Shown: positions 17,983 through 27,610, numbered from the stretch's first letter. The stretch: 64,000 nucleotides of DNA from an uncultured Flavobacteriaceae bacterium (GCA_947500385.1 CANMSA010000004.1:186001-250000); one strand, 5' to 3'. Notes: a model not told the origin generated them from the letters alone. Program-made: numbers and translations.

Positions 17983-18095
17983 ATACTACTTCCTAAAAAG
18001 TCTTTACCCCTGTTTTCAGGGATACAAAATTGGCTGCTTTCGGCATTTTAGATCTCCCTATATAAGGTCATCTTTGTTCCAAACAAACAACAACG

Positions 18096-18584
18096 ATGCG
18101 ATATTTACTCCCTAAGGCAATAGCTCTTTTTGCAGCTTTTTTAATCTACTGTGGTTACAATACCCGAAAAAAGCAAAACACCCTTCAGAATACCATGCCT
18201 TATACACTGACAATGGTGCGCGGCGGGTTTCATAAAGATGCTTTTCAAATCATTGGAAATAGTATTTTTTACCTGCCAGATACTACCGCTTCTAAAAGTA
18301 TAGACCGGTATAACAAACCAACGATCAAGGTATTGAACGATACCGAACGCAACGCTGTGTTCGAACATCTAGAACAAAATGGTTTTTGGGAACTCAAAAG
18401 TAATTACACTACAAGTGCTTCCTGTACCAGCAGCGTTACCGTAACTTTGGAGCAGGGTGCGCGTAAAAAAACGGTGGTTTGTCAAGATTTTGACCGTGAT
18501 TGCCCTGACCTGGTAAAATATATTGATCAAAAAATGGTTCAATTGGAGGGAAACCAGCTCAAATGGGTTTTTATGCCCGGGTAA
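18096..18584 (+). CDS. Hypothetical exported protein
   Basis: A 162-residue protein with an N-terminal hydrophobic segment (YLLPKAIALFAAFLIYCGY) that could be a signal peptide or anchor; a Cys sits at its end but the lipobox is poor. The mature part contains YTLTMVRGGFHKDAFQIIGNSIFY and a pair of cysteines (SASCTSSVTVTLEQG, CQDFDRDCPDL) probably in a disulfide. I do not recognise the family. A near-consensus -7 box (CATCTTTG, about 18069) precedes it. Confidence 0.62.
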   Translation: MRYLLPKAIALFAAFLIYCGYNTRKKQNTLQNTMPYTLTMVRGGFHKDAFQIIGNSIFYLPDTTASKSIDRYNKPTIKVLNDTERNAVFEHLEQNGFWELKSNYTTSASCTSSVTVTLEQGARKKTVVCQDFDRDCPDLVKYIDQKMVQLEGNQLKWVFMPG

Positions 18585-18641
18585 GGCCTTTCCTTTGTTC
18601 CTAATAGGTTTAGTAGTATCTTAATTCCTTAAATTTTGAGT

Positions 18642-19175
18642 ATGAAATCAAATCTACTTTTCTTTCTTTCATTATTGGCAGTGGTATCTTGTAATACAAA
18701 CTCTCCGACCGATTATTACAACAGTGCGGTTAGCGCCGGGAATGGTACGCTTACCCTGAATGCACTGGAAAATCGACTGCAACGTTTGCAAGCTGGAATG
18801 ACGCTACAACCCGAGAACATTGGCAATAGTACGCAACTCAATACTTCCTTTAGCAAAAATACACTAGAGAAGTTGGAAGGCCTATTGGGAAACGAAGCTT
18901 CCGACCCAATGATCAAAGCCAGTATTGATTTAGTAAAGTTCGGAATAGAAGTTGCCGAAAACCCCAAAACACTTGAAGTTTTTGAAGCCGCAGGAACTGC
19001 GGCGAACTTCGAAGAAGCCAGTACAGCACTCGAACCCTTGGGCGATTATCTCGACGAAATCTACGACAAACAAGAAGCGGTATATACGGCTTATGATACG
19101 GAAGTGAACGCCTATGCCAGGGCGAACAATATTGAAGTAAAAACATACGGTACCGGTGCGCCTACCCAAAACTAA
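18642..19175 (+). CDS. Hypothetical lipoprotein upstream of a sensor kinase
   Basis: A 177-residue lipoprotein (MKSNLLFFLSLLAVVSCNTN, lipobox VVSC). The mature part is helical and acidic (ALENRLQRLQAGMTLQPENIG, SFSKNTLEKLEGLLGNEASDPMIKASIDLVKFG), with no familiar domain. The ATG at 18642 is chosen over a TTG six bases upstream. Its stop lies two bases before the kinase gene, so the two are probably translated from one mRNA. A role as a sensor accessory protein is inference from position only. Confidence 0.7.
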   Translation: MKSNLLFFLSLLAVVSCNTNSPTDYYNSAVSAGNGTLTLNALENRLQRLQAGMTLQPENIGNSTQLNTSFSKNTLEKLEGLLGNEASDPMIKASIDLVKFGIEVAENPKTLEVFEAAGTAANFEEASTALEPLGDYLDEIYDKQEAVYTAYDTEVNAYARANNIEVKTYGTGAPTQN

Positions 19176-19177
19176 CT

Positions 19178-21163
19178 ATGCCCCATAAAACAGTACATAC
19201 TTCCCATAATCGGATTCCTAATTGTAGTCTTCTGTACTTTTTACTGTTGACCATATTCATGATGGATACCTTCGGTATCAAAGCACAGACCGATACCGTT
19301 ACTACTGACAAAACCTTTCGCTTTTCGACCATCCCCGTCTCTCAACAAAAATCACTTCTACCCTATTACCAAGCACTTAGGGAAGCCTCCTATGGCACCC
19401 AACGTTTTGAAATTTTTGAGCAATTGATACAGGCCCATATTGGAAAAGCAGATACCGATTCCATCATGTATTACGGGAACCTTTATTTAAAAGAATTAGC
19501 AAACTGGGACCAAACGGAGGAAGACAAACAACCCTACTATGCAAAGGCATACTTTTTTTTAGGAGTGGGAGCCAAATACAATGGGTTGTTGGATAACGGT
19601 GTACAATGGCATATTAAAGGCGTTACGGCCGCAGAGAGAACTACCACTACAGAATACCAATATTTGAATAAGATCGGGCTTGGGAAAATTTACATCCTAA
19701 AACAAGACTATACGAAAGCCATTGCCCTGCTAGAAAAGGCATTCGCGCGTTTCGGCCAAGAATGGCCCAATTACTCCAATGAGGCGTACATCAACTTAGG
19801 GGATGCCTACTACCATTCCAACCAGCTAAAAAAAGCGACCAAAATGTATGAGAAAGCGCGCGAGGGTAGTAAAGCGACCAAAAACCTGGAAACCGAACTT
19901 CTCGCCAACCTAAAGCTAGGTCGTATCGCGGAGCATGAAAAACGTTATCAAGATGCCTTTTCGCTTTATAATAATACGCGGGAAAGGGGACTGGCAGAAG
20001 GGTTTAATGTACTCTATTTTGAAGGTACCATTCGCGTCGGAGCTCTTTTTATTCTTGAAGAAAATTACGAAGCCGCCAAAATGGTCCTAGGAATCGCCTA
20101 CGTTAATGCCATGGAGCGCGAAAATCTGCACTACCAAGCAGAAATTCTAGAACTGCAACGGAAGCTTTTTGCGGACACGGATGATTATAAAAATGCCTAT
20201 GCATTGATGACCCAGTTGGCCGTTGTACGAAATCGCATCAACCAACAACAACAACGAAAAATCAGTAAAGAACTTGAGGTGCAATATGAAACCCTTCAAA
20301 AGGAAAAAGAAATTCTAAACTTAAAAGAGGACCAGCTAGAGAAAGTCTCCGAATTGGAGCGGCAAAAAACCTATAAGAACGCCTTTCTCATCGGTTTTTT
20401 AGTCATTCTTTTGCCTGTTATCGCCCTACTCTATACTTACTATCAAAAAATACAGGCTCAGAGCGAACTTGCCAAAAAACAAGCGGAAATCAATATGCAA
20501 AAGGTAACCTCCCTAAAACAAGAGCAAGAACTCAATTTGGTGAAAGCGGCCATTGAAGGCCAGGATGAGGAACGAAAGAGAATTGCCCAGGAATTGCATG
20601 ACAGTATTGGCGGCAACCTAGCAGGGATAAAGCTACAATTGGCTAGTCTAAATGAGGGTTCCGAAGAACTTGACACTATTGGCAACCAGCTAGATGAGAC
20701 CTACCAACTGGTTCGCGATATCTCTCATACGTTGATTCCCAAAAAATTTCGCAACAACATTTTTACACAGTTGGTACAAACCTATGCAACTTCCATCGCT
20801 AGTGCCGGAACATTAGGGGTAACTTTTCATCCACATCCGGAGGAGCAAATCAATCAAATCGATGAAAAACTCCAAATGGAGTTGTTCAAGATCATACAAG
20901 AATTAATGACCAACACCTTGAAGCATGCAAATGCTGCGAAAGTAGATATACATCTGAGCCTGATAGCGGATGAGCTTTCCTTACTATTCGAAGATAATGG
21001 AGTGGGCTTTGATAGTTCAAAATCGGCAGAAGGCATCGGTTTCAAGAATATAAAAAATAGAATTAAGGAATTATCCGGTACCTTGCATATCGATTCCGCT
21101 TTGGAACGAGGAACGGTAATTTCCATTGAAATCCCTATTAAAAAAACAACACATGAAGTATAA
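19178..21163 (+). CDS. TPR-containing sensor histidine kinase (HisKA_3 type)
   Basis: A 661-residue hybrid of an exported TPR sensor and a NarX/DesK-type kinase. A hydrophobic N-terminus (about residues 15-32) precedes periplasmic tetratricopeptide repeats (about 60-360, e.g. AYINLGDAYYHSNQLKKATKMYEKARE). A coiled coil leads to one membrane segment (about 402-422). The HisKA_3 dimerisation box EERKRIAQELHDSIGG carries the phospho-acceptor His474, and the HATPase part has ELMTNTLKHANA and FEDNGVGFD. It overlaps its response regulator by 11 bases. Ligand unknown; this architecture is common in flavobacteria. Confidence 0.92.
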   Translation: MPHKTVHTSHNRIPNCSLLYFLLLTIFMMDTFGIKAQTDTVTTDKTFRFSTIPVSQQKSLLPYYQALREASYGTQRFEIFEQLIQAHIGKADTDSIMYYGNLYLKELANWDQTEEDKQPYYAKAYFFLGVGAKYNGLLDNGVQWHIKGVTAAERTTTTEYQYLNKIGLGKIYILKQDYTKAIALLEKAFARFGQEWPNYSNEAYINLGDAYYHSNQLKKATKMYEKAREGSKATKNLETELLANLKLGRIAEHEKRYQDAFSLYNNTRERGLAEGFNVLYFEGTIRVGALFILEENYEAAKMVLGIAYVNAMERENLHYQAEILELQRKLFADTDDYKNAYALMTQLAVVRNRINQQQQRKISKELEVQYETLQKEKEILNLKEDQLEKVSELERQKTYKNAFLIGFLVILLPVIALLYTYYQKIQAQSELAKKQAEINMQKVTSLKQEQELNLVKAAIEGQDEERKRIAQELHDSIGGNLAGIKLQLASLNEGSEELDTIGNQLDETYQLVRDISHTLIPKKFRNNIFTQLVQTYATSIASAGTLGVTFHPHPEEQINQIDEKLQMELFKIIQELMTNTLKHANAAKVDIHLSLIADELSLLFEDNGVGFDSSKSAEGIGFKNIKNRIKELSGTLHIDSALERGTVISIEIPIKKTTHEV

Positions 21164-21797
21164 TCTGATTATCGCCGACGACCACAAAATGTTCATTGAC
21201 GGTTTAACGAGTATTCTAAAAGATGCCCCTGAATTTTCAATTACGCTAACCGCCAAAAATGGCGCACAGGTTGCAAAGTATTTGGAAATTAATGGTACTG
21301 ATAACCTGCACCTTTTAATAACCGATCTTACGATGCCCGAAATGGACGGGATTGAATTGAACAAAATTGTAAAAGAGCGCTATACCGGATTAAAGACCTT
21401 AGTGGTCAGCATGCATATCGATGGGAGTATGATCGATCAACTGATTCGCAACAATGTGGACGGGTATGTTCCTAAAAATGCTGAAAAAGAAGAATTGCTG
21501 ACCGCTATTCGCACTATTGTAAAAGGAGAGAAATACTTTTCAACAGAAATCAAACAGGCCTACACCGAAGCCATGTTCGCAAACAAAAAACAAGAAGAGG
21601 TATCGCTTACCGATCGTGAAATAGAAGTCTTAAGGCTTATCGCAGAGGAAAACACCACACAAGAAATCGCCGACACTTTATTTCTAAGCAAGCACACCAT
21701 TGAGAGCTATCGCAAAAATCTCATCTCCAAGCTTCAGGTAAAGAACTTGGCAGGACTTACAAAGCACGCCATTAAAATGGGACTTTTAGATTCTTAG
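21153..21797 (+). CDS. NarL/LuxR-family response regulator
   Basis: A 214-residue response regulator paired with the upstream kinase. The receiver domain (1-125) has acidic residues Asp9/Asp10, phospho-acceptor Asp58 (LLITDLTMPEMDG) and a conserved Lys in GYVPKNAEKEEL; the LuxR-type helix-turn-helix is about 150-210 (LTDREIEVLRLIAEENTTQEIADTLFLSKHTIESYRKNLISKL). I use the ATG at 21153 because homology begins at KYNLIIADDHKMF; a TTG at 21126 would add nine residues. Target genes cannot be identified from the window. Confidence 0.93.
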   Translation: MKYNLIIADDHKMFIDGLTSILKDAPEFSITLTAKNGAQVAKYLEINGTDNLHLLITDLTMPEMDGIELNKIVKERYTGLKTLVVSMHIDGSMIDQLIRNNVDGYVPKNAEKEELLTAIRTIVKGEKYFSTEIKQAYTEAMFANKKQEEVSLTDREIEVLRLIAEENTTQEIADTLFLSKHTIESYRKNLISKLQVKNLAGLTKHAIKMGLLDS

Positions 21798-21850
21798 GCA
21801 ACAGAACGTATTCAAATAGGGAGATACCAGAGCATTATTCTTTGACCCAT

Positions 21851-21884
21851 AAAGGGCTTCCCTGAAAACCGGGGCCTTTTTTCC
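21851..21884 (+). terminator. Weak terminator after the response regulator
   Basis: AAAGG (21851-21855) can pair with CCTTT (21875-21879), and CCC (21860-21862) with GGG, across an internal loop, followed by T residues. Its position 53 bases after the stop is right, but the stem is imperfect. Confidence 0.4.
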
Positions 21885-21957
21885 CTATTTCAGGCCTAAA
21901 AAACCCTTGGTAATCGGGCCATCTTTGTACTATACAAAACCACTAAAAAGTACAACG

Positions 21958-22341
21958 ATGAAATTAAAAATTTGTATTGCCCTTGCAGCACTCTTCCTTT
22001 CCTGTAGCAACGATAAGAAGCAGACAGAAACAGTTCAGCAGACCGTAGAATTCAAGTCTGACATTCTTTTGGAAAAGACGGTTACAAAACCCTTTTCTGC
22101 CCTGAACCCGGAGACGGAACATGAATTCACCTTGACCATTTCCGGAAAAAATGTGTTAAGCGGTACCGCCACTTTTAAGGTAACCGATGAAACCGGAGAA
22201 GAAGTTGAATGCAAAACCTTTCCTGCGAAACAACTCATCCAAAAAGAGTACATCACAGCAAACTCGGCCTTGCAAGAAGTACACATTCGGGAAGTAGTAG
22301 ACACTTATTTTGAGGAGGGTAGCGATTTGGCTTTTCTATAA
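21958..22341 (+). CDS. Small hypothetical lipoprotein
   Basis: A 127-residue lipoprotein beginning at the ATG at 21958 (MKLKICIALAALFLSCSNDKKQ, lipobox FLSC). The mature part (VEFKSDILLEKTVTKPFSALNPETEHEFTLTISGKNVLSGTATFKVTDETGEEVECKTFPA) looks like a beta-sandwich. An upstream GTG would give a longer form without a signal peptide and is rejected. No known function. A CATCTTTG element near 21920 resembles a -7 box. Confidence 0.68.
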   Translation: MKLKICIALAALFLSCSNDKKQTETVQQTVEFKSDILLEKTVTKPFSALNPETEHEFTLTISGKNVLSGTATFKVTDETGEEVECKTFPAKQLIQKEYITANSALQEVHIREVVDTYFEEGSDLAFL

Positions 22342-22435
22342 GCATCCCCTTAAAGTGATACGGCCCCGATGTTGATAACAACACAAATCTGACAATGTCG
22401 TGCTATGAAAATACAGGCATTCAAAACCCATAAAT

Positions 22436-22792
22436 ATGTGTCCCAATTATACCTACAAATTAAGACCAGGCTACGGTTCATCGAACCTTCTGATAGAATT
22501 CGGCATCCCCGAAGATGCCGATTACTTCTTGTTTGAACTCATGAAATTACTATCGGAATCAGGATTCAAATCGAATGGAAAAATAGACCTTTGGATGAAT
22601 GATGAGATCTTGATCGATATGCGCTCATCCAACGGAAATTTAACGCTCAGCCTCAATAGTTGGGGAATGCTCTTTATCATGGGAAATCACAACCAAAAAG
22701 ACATTCTGCGAATTCATAAACTTCTAAGTATTCATCCGGATTTTAGAAAAGAGGAAGTGGATTATTCGTTGTATCAACTGCCCAGGGAATAG
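22436..22792 (+). CDS. Hypothetical cytosolic protein
   Basis: A 118-residue protein without signal or membrane segments (CPNYTYKLRPGYGSSNLLIEFGIPEDADYFLFELMKLLSESGF...WMNDEILIDMRSSNGNLTLSLNSWGMLFIM). Alternating strands and helices suggest a small alpha/beta fold; I do not recognise the family. Its stop codon directly abuts the stop of the convergent LytTR regulator, leaving no intergenic base. Confidence 0.6.
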   Translation: MCPNYTYKLRPGYGSSNLLIEFGIPEDADYFLFELMKLLSESGFKSNGKIDLWMNDEILIDMRSSNGNLTLSLNSWGMLFIMGNHNQKDILRIHKLLSIHPDFRKEEVDYSLYQLPRE

Positions 22793-23482
22793 TTAAAAGC
22801 TTTTGAACTTTTCTAGAAACAGTGTTTTACTGCGCTTACTTAAGGGAATTTGAATTGCCCCTACCCGTATCAGATCTCCCGACACTTCGGTCACCTTGTT
22901 TAGATGAACGATAAAAGATCGATGTGTTTGGGAGAACTCTTCATTGGGCAATTGCTGTAGCAGTTCTTTCATCGTCATTAGTATGGTATGTGTGCGCCCA
23001 TCAAGATGTACTTTTACATAATTCTGCATCGCCTCAACATAAAGAATTTCGGAGGTTTTAATTTTTATGATCGCACTGCCTTCTTTTAAAATCAAAAATT
23101 TCTCTTCCCCTGCCAGACGACGTTCCATAAAGCGTAGGGCTTTGTTCACCGATTGTAAAAAGCGTTCAAAAGAAATCGGCTTTACCAAATAGTCGATGGC
23201 ATTGAATTCATAACTTTCCAAAGCGTGTTCGGTATAGGCCGTAGTGAATATGACCGAAGGTTCTTTTTTTAACAACCGAAGTAACTCCAGTCCGTTTAAA
23301 AAGGGCATATTTATATCGAGGAACAATAAATCCACTTCATTGACACCAAGCCAATCTTTTGCGGCCAGGCCATTGGAAAACGAATGTACCAATTGCAATT
23401 CATCTACTTTTTCTACATACCCCTGCATCGCATTTTTGGCAATCGATTCGTCATCGATAATGACGCATGTTAATCGTCTCAT
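22793..23482 (-). CDS. LytTR-family response regulator
   Basis: A 229-residue regulator: CheY-like receiver (1-120; Asp10/Asp11, phospho-acceptor Asp56 in LLFLDINMPFLNG, Lys in DYLVKPISFERFL) and LytTR DNA-binding domain (about 135-229; ILKEGSAIIKIKTSEILYVEAMQNYVKVHL, SQTHRSFIVHLNKV). The ATG at 23482 overlaps the upstream kinase stop in an ATGA arrangement, so the two are translationally coupled. A longer start at 23542 would lie inside the kinase gene. Targets unknown. Confidence 0.93.
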   Translation of the reverse strand: MRRLTCVIIDDESIAKNAMQGYVEKVDELQLVHSFSNGLAAKDWLGVNEVDLLFLDINMPFLNGLELLRLLKKEPSVIFTTAYTEHALESYEFNAIDYLVKPISFERFLQSVNKALRFMERRLAGEEKFLILKEGSAIIKIKTSEILYVEAMQNYVKVHLDGRTHTILMTMKELLQQLPNEEFSQTHRSFIVHLNKVTEVSGDLIRVGAIQIPLSKRSKTLFLEKFKSF

Positions 23483-24558
23483 AACTTTTCTTTTAAGGGA
23501 AGTTCCAACACCACGGTATATACATCGGCATTTTTCACACATTGCAAACGATAACTTGTCCCATAAATACCCTGCAACCGCGATCCTACATTTTCAAGCC
23601 CAATGCCTCCCACTTCTTTCAATTCGTGCACCCCAACATCGATCGTATTGATACATTCAAAATACAAGCGGTCGTTCTCCAAGACCTTGATACCAATTGT
23701 GACCGTATTCCTATTTTTATCCGGATGGTGACTCACATATTTGAACGCATTTTCAATAAAGGGCGTTAGCAATAGGGGCGCTATGAGATAATCTCCTTCA
23801 AAATCTTCAAACTCACAGCGGGTGATGGCGTTTTCGTTTATTCGTATTTCGTTTAAGGCTATATACTGGCGTACATACTCGAGTTCCTTTGTTAAAGAGC
23901 TGAATTCATCCGAACTTTCATACAGATGATATCGCAAGGCATTGGATAGGTTCAGCAATAAATTCTTTGCCTTTTCTGGCCGTGTATCTACCAAATGATA
24001 AATACTGTTTATCCCATTGAACAAGGTATGGGGATGGATCTGTGATTTTAAATATTTCAGTTCGGTTTCTAACTTCTCATGTTCCAATTGCAGTTCACGC
24101 TGGTATTGTTCCTTACGATCTTTAGGAAGTCTGTACATAAACCCGAGAATAAAATAAAGCAGATTAAAGGGAAGAATGTACAACAGCCCCATTAGTATAA
24201 AGTTCCACCAGGACAGTTTTGAATCGATCAAATACGCCTTGTTATCATACCACATACCCAAGCGGGAGTCGATATAAAGTTCTAGCAAACATATACCGGA
24301 GAGCATGGCCACACTATACCATACAAACCTTTTCTTACGCCGTTGGTTATAGAATTTCGGAATTAGGTAAAAGCTGGTGAGGTAGAAAATCGTCGCATTG
24401 GTAAGGGCTCCATAACCATGGGACAACCAGGTTTCGTGTTTGGTAGAAATCGTCCATCCCCAGCCCAAACTACTGGCGGTAAAAAAAAGTACGACCGCCA
24501 CCCAAATACCCAGATGTTTTAAGACGATTAAAAACAGATACCCCTTGGTTCTTTCCAT
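23479..24558 (-). CDS. LytS-type membrane sensor histidine kinase
   Basis: A 359-residue kinase of the His_kinase (PF06580) family. Four membrane segments fill residues about 10-140 (IVLKHLGIWVAVVLFFTASSL, TNATIFYLTSFYLIP, WYSVAMLSGICLLELYI, FILMGLLYILPFNLLYFILGF) with no large periplasmic domain. The phospho-acceptor region LKYLKSQIHPHTLFNGINSIYHL contains His177 (the usual Asn and Phe of NPHFLFN are replaced by His and Thr), and the ATPase part has LLLTPFIENAFKYVSHH and GGIGLENVGSRL. The ATG at 24558 fits homology better than a start 32 codons upstream. Confidence 0.92.
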   Translation of the reverse strand: MERTKGYLFLIVLKHLGIWVAVVLFFTASSLGWGWTISTKHETWLSHGYGALTNATIFYLTSFYLIPKFYNQRRKKRFVWYSVAMLSGICLLELYIDSRLGMWYDNKAYLIDSKLSWWNFILMGLLYILPFNLLYFILGFMYRLPKDRKEQYQRELQLEHEKLETELKYLKSQIHPHTLFNGINSIYHLVDTRPEKAKNLLLNLSNALRYHLYESSDEFSSLTKELEYVRQYIALNEIRINENAITRCEFEDFEGDYLIAPLLLTPFIENAFKYVSHHPDKNRNTVTIGIKVLENDRLYFECINTIDVGVHELKEVGGIGLENVGSRLQGIYGTSYRLQCVKNADVYTVVLELPLKEKL

Positions 24559-24763
24559 TGCAAATACACAATTCTTGCTGCAATGTAACCATTTCCCCAA
24601 AAGCCAAATACGGCGAATTGATAAGCGGGCGCTTTTTATGTACGAGCGGACCAAACCGAGATTTGGTCAACTTGTTTCTACCGCCAACCAATCGTTTTTT
24701 GTGGTGCTATAAGATTCTCGGAAATTGCCGTCATACATCATTAGAAACTAAAAAAACAATCTT

Positions 24764-25924
24764 ATGAAAAAGCTATATATAATCGTAACCGTATTTCTTT
24801 TATCGATTAGTCACTTAAATGCACAAGACAGTAACACACAGGAACTGATCGATACGTATCTCCAGGGACTGCCCGAAAACATGGAAATCGCCATCGGTGT
24901 TATCAACGGCAAGTCTATTGAAACAAAAGGGTATCGCATTCAAAACGGCCAAGCAATTGCGGTGGACAATAGCGGTCACATTTTTGAGATCGGTTCCATT
25001 ACCAAAACATTTACGGCGGCTTTATTAATCAAACAAATACGCGAGGGCAAGGCCCATATGAACGATCCAATAGGAAAACATCTGCCAAAATCGGATAAGG
25101 TAAGCAGCTTAAAATCAAAAAAAATCACCCTAAAAAACCTCATTACCCATACCTCGGGCTTAAGTGAGGAACCTTCGGGAATGTTCTTGCCCATTCTAAA
25201 AGGGGCGCTTTTTTCACCCAAAAGCCCCTACAAATATATAAAGTGGAAACACTACCGAAAAGACCTTCGTAAAGAGGAGGGGTATGAATTTGTCGAGCAC
25301 CCCTGGGCTTATAGCAATTTTGGTTTTGCCCTATTGGGGCATTTGGTGGGCGAAATGGAGGACAGCTCATGGGAAACCAGCATACAACAGGGAATCTTCG
25401 ATGTTTTGGGCATGCACCACAGCTATCCTACCGTTACCAAGGCGCTAAAAAAGGAAACCCTGGTACAGGGGTATCGTGCCGATGGGAAAGCAGGAAAACT
25501 ATGGGAAATGGGCTTTGTAAACCCTGCCGGCGCCATCAAATCGAATGTTAGCGATATGGTTTTATGGTTATCGGCTCATTTGGAGGCGGAAAAAGGCAGT
25601 CTGTACGATGATCTAAAACAGTCACACGATATTAAAGCACATTGGAAAGGCAGTATCATGGGCAATGGCTGGATCCACCGTGCGACCCCAAAGGGTACCA
25701 TCCTCTGGCATGGTGGGGCGACCGACAGTTTCAAATCCTTTTCAGCCTTTAACGACACCTTAAAAACCGGCGTGGTAATACTAACCAATTACAATACACA
25801 CCACCCTCAAACGAGAAATCAAGAAGGTAAAAACAAAACCCGTGAGTTGGGTATGCAACTAATGGCCCAACTAAGCGGCCGTCCCCAAAACAAAATAGAA
25901 GTACAAGCGGTCGTGGTAAAGTAA
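24764..25924 (+). CDS. Serine hydrolase, beta-lactamase class C / PBP4* family
   Basis: A 386-residue exported protein (signal MKKLYIIVTVFLLSISHLNAQ). It has the three active-site motifs of the class C beta-lactamase/DD-peptidase/esterase fold: SxxK as SITK (residues 78-81), YxN as YSN (183-185) and HGG (316-318) in place of KTG. Replacement of KTG by HGG is usual for the esterase/peptidase-like members. It is divergent from the LytS/LytTR pair. Natural substrate unknown; antibiotic resistance should not be assumed. Confidence 0.9.
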   Translation: MKKLYIIVTVFLLSISHLNAQDSNTQELIDTYLQGLPENMEIAIGVINGKSIETKGYRIQNGQAIAVDNSGHIFEIGSITKTFTAALLIKQIREGKAHMNDPIGKHLPKSDKVSSLKSKKITLKNLITHTSGLSEEPSGMFLPILKGALFSPKSPYKYIKWKHYRKDLRKEEGYEFVEHPWAYSNFGFALLGHLVGEMEDSSWETSIQQGIFDVLGMHHSYPTVTKALKKETLVQGYRADGKAGKLWEMGFVNPAGAIKSNVSDMVLWLSAHLEAEKGSLYDDLKQSHDIKAHWKGSIMGNGWIHRATPKGTILWHGGATDSFKSFSAFNDTLKTGVVILTNYNTHHPQTRNQEGKNKTRELGMQLMAQLSGRPQNKIEVQAVVVK

Positions 25925-26360
25925 TTTGGTAATACTGTTCTGGGTCGAACTAGGAACCCTTCTTATGTTTGTCCCAGAATAGTTTCAGCTATACTGGTAT
26001 TCCACAGGATTCATGGCCGTTGAAAGGATGTTAAAAAATCCTTCTTTTTGCAAGACTAAAGATTTCTTTGCAAACCAGGTTGTTCGGACCAAATAAGTAA
26101 CATGAGGAATGGTATGCCGGTTCCTTCATCAACTTAGAACACCCTATCAATACTACTTGGACATTTTAAAAAAGGTTGAAAGACCGGTTCGGCAATTCAT
26201 CTGTACAAAATATCTTTGTAGGTATATTCGTCTTCCATTAAGTAAGAAGTACCCCTTCTTATTCCCCTACCGCTTACATTTAATGCCATTTTATGTCCCT
26301 AAAAATATTAATACTGTAAATTAGGAGCGAAAATCCAGCCAACCTTTTAGGAACCTAGCT
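25925..26360 (+). other. Intergenic region, 436 bases
   Basis: No convincing gene. TATCTTTG at 26211-26218 is an exact TAnnTTTG match, with a TTC rather than TTG 20 bases upstream; it could drive the regulator gene at 26361 with a leader of about 135 bases. I see no strong hairpin or repeat. Confidence 0.4.
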
Positions 26361-27467
26361 TTGAAAACGCTCGATATCAACTTCTTTCAGTTCATCATTC
26401 TGCTTGGCTCGTTCCAGGCCATCATTTTTAGTCTGATCATATTCATTAGCAAAAAATACAATAGTAGAGCGAACATTTTTCTGGGGCTGGTCGTTTTTTG
26501 TACCGGCATGAGCATTCTACAGCATATGGCCATTGATGCGGAGTATTGGGAGGAAGATAATGTGTTTCGAAAGTTGTATATCCCTTTGCATTGGTTAATT
26601 CTTCCGTTTGTTTATATCCATATCAATGAATTCTTATACAAAAATGCCTTAAAATCAACATCTACCTATATACTCATTGGTACTTTTTTTATTGTTTCCT
26701 TCATTCATATAGTCCATTTTTTCCTCCTGACCAGGACCCAGGAAATAGCTGAGTTACCAGACCATTATGATCACAGTTTGCTATTGTTCACAGACATCCT
26801 TTCTTTCGCCTTTAATGGAATTGTTCTCTTCTTTTTGGTAAAAAAAATGAATATGTATCTAGAGAACAGTAAGCATACTTCAAAGCTGGCGAAAAAAAAG
26901 ATTCAAACTTATAAACGCATTATCGTATTGGCAACGATTTGCATATCCCTCGGAGCCGTAACCTTGGGTATTATCGCAGCATCCGATATCGACCCTACAT
27001 TTATGATCTATCCATTTTTCATCTTACTCTCCTCTTGTATCTATTGGGTGGGCTATGTGGGGGTCAACAAAGTTGAATTCGGAAGGTCGGCAGACGAAAA
27101 GGAACGTACTGGTAGTAGCACCGGGGCGGTCATGTTCGGAAAAGTACAGCAGTACATCACGAGCGAGGCACACTATTTAAACAGTGAGATTAGTCTTGAA
27201 ACCATCGCCGGTAAATTTGGGATCACTCCCGGGTATTTGTCAAAGTTGATCAATCAGCACACCAACAGTCACTTCAACGATTACATCAATCAGCAACGGG
27301 TCGAAGCTGCTAAGAAAATGATGCTGGATTCGGAATTTTTTCACTATACTATAGAGTCAATTGGACTTGAATCGGGCTTCAAATCAAAATCGAATTTTTA
27401 CACTTCCTTTAAAAAATTCACGGGGCAGACGCCCAACCAATTTCGCAAGCAAAAAAAGAAGTCCTGA
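26361..27467 (+). CDS. Membrane-bound AraC-family regulator
   Basis: A 368-residue regulator with about seven membrane segments in residues 8-240 (FFQFIILLGSFQAIIFSLIIFI, ANIFLGLVVFCTGMSIL, PLHWLILPFVYIHI, YILIGTFFIVSFIHIVHFFLL and others) and a C-terminal AraC helix-turn-helix (about 265-365; LNSEISLETIAGKFGITPGYLSKLINQHTNSHFNDYINQQRVEAAKKMML, IGLESGFKSKSNFYTSFKKFTGQTPNQFR). It starts with TTG at 26361. It lies directly upstream, on the same strand, of the secreted-protein/RHS cluster and is a candidate controller of it (inference). Confidence 0.9.
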   Translation: MKTLDINFFQFIILLGSFQAIIFSLIIFISKKYNSRANIFLGLVVFCTGMSILQHMAIDAEYWEEDNVFRKLYIPLHWLILPFVYIHINEFLYKNALKSTSTYILIGTFFIVSFIHIVHFFLLTRTQEIAELPDHYDHSLLLFTDILSFAFNGIVLFFLVKKMNMYLENSKHTSKLAKKKIQTYKRIIVLATICISLGAVTLGIIAASDIDPTFMIYPFFILLSSCIYWVGYVGVNKVEFGRSADEKERTGSSTGAVMFGKVQQYITSEAHYLNSEISLETIAGKFGITPGYLSKLINQHTNSHFNDYINQQRVEAAKKMMLDSEFFHYTIESIGLESGFKSKSNFYTSFKKFTGQTPNQFRKQKKKS

Positions 27468-27610
27468 ATCTTCGACTTTTGCTATTTTCAGAACTTTTTA
27501 GGTACAATTATTACTACCCTTGTAGGTACTATACGACCTTCCTAAGGCTTTTAACATGCCTCTTTTGAAGTGCCCGTGTAGCTATTTAACGAACACTTAA
27601 ACCCAGAAAA

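Noticed and set aside
24764-25924. Antibiotic-resistance beta-lactamase
   Set aside because: The fold is shared, but the third motif is HGG rather than KTG and there is no regulatory or mobile context; a peptidase or esterase role is as likely.
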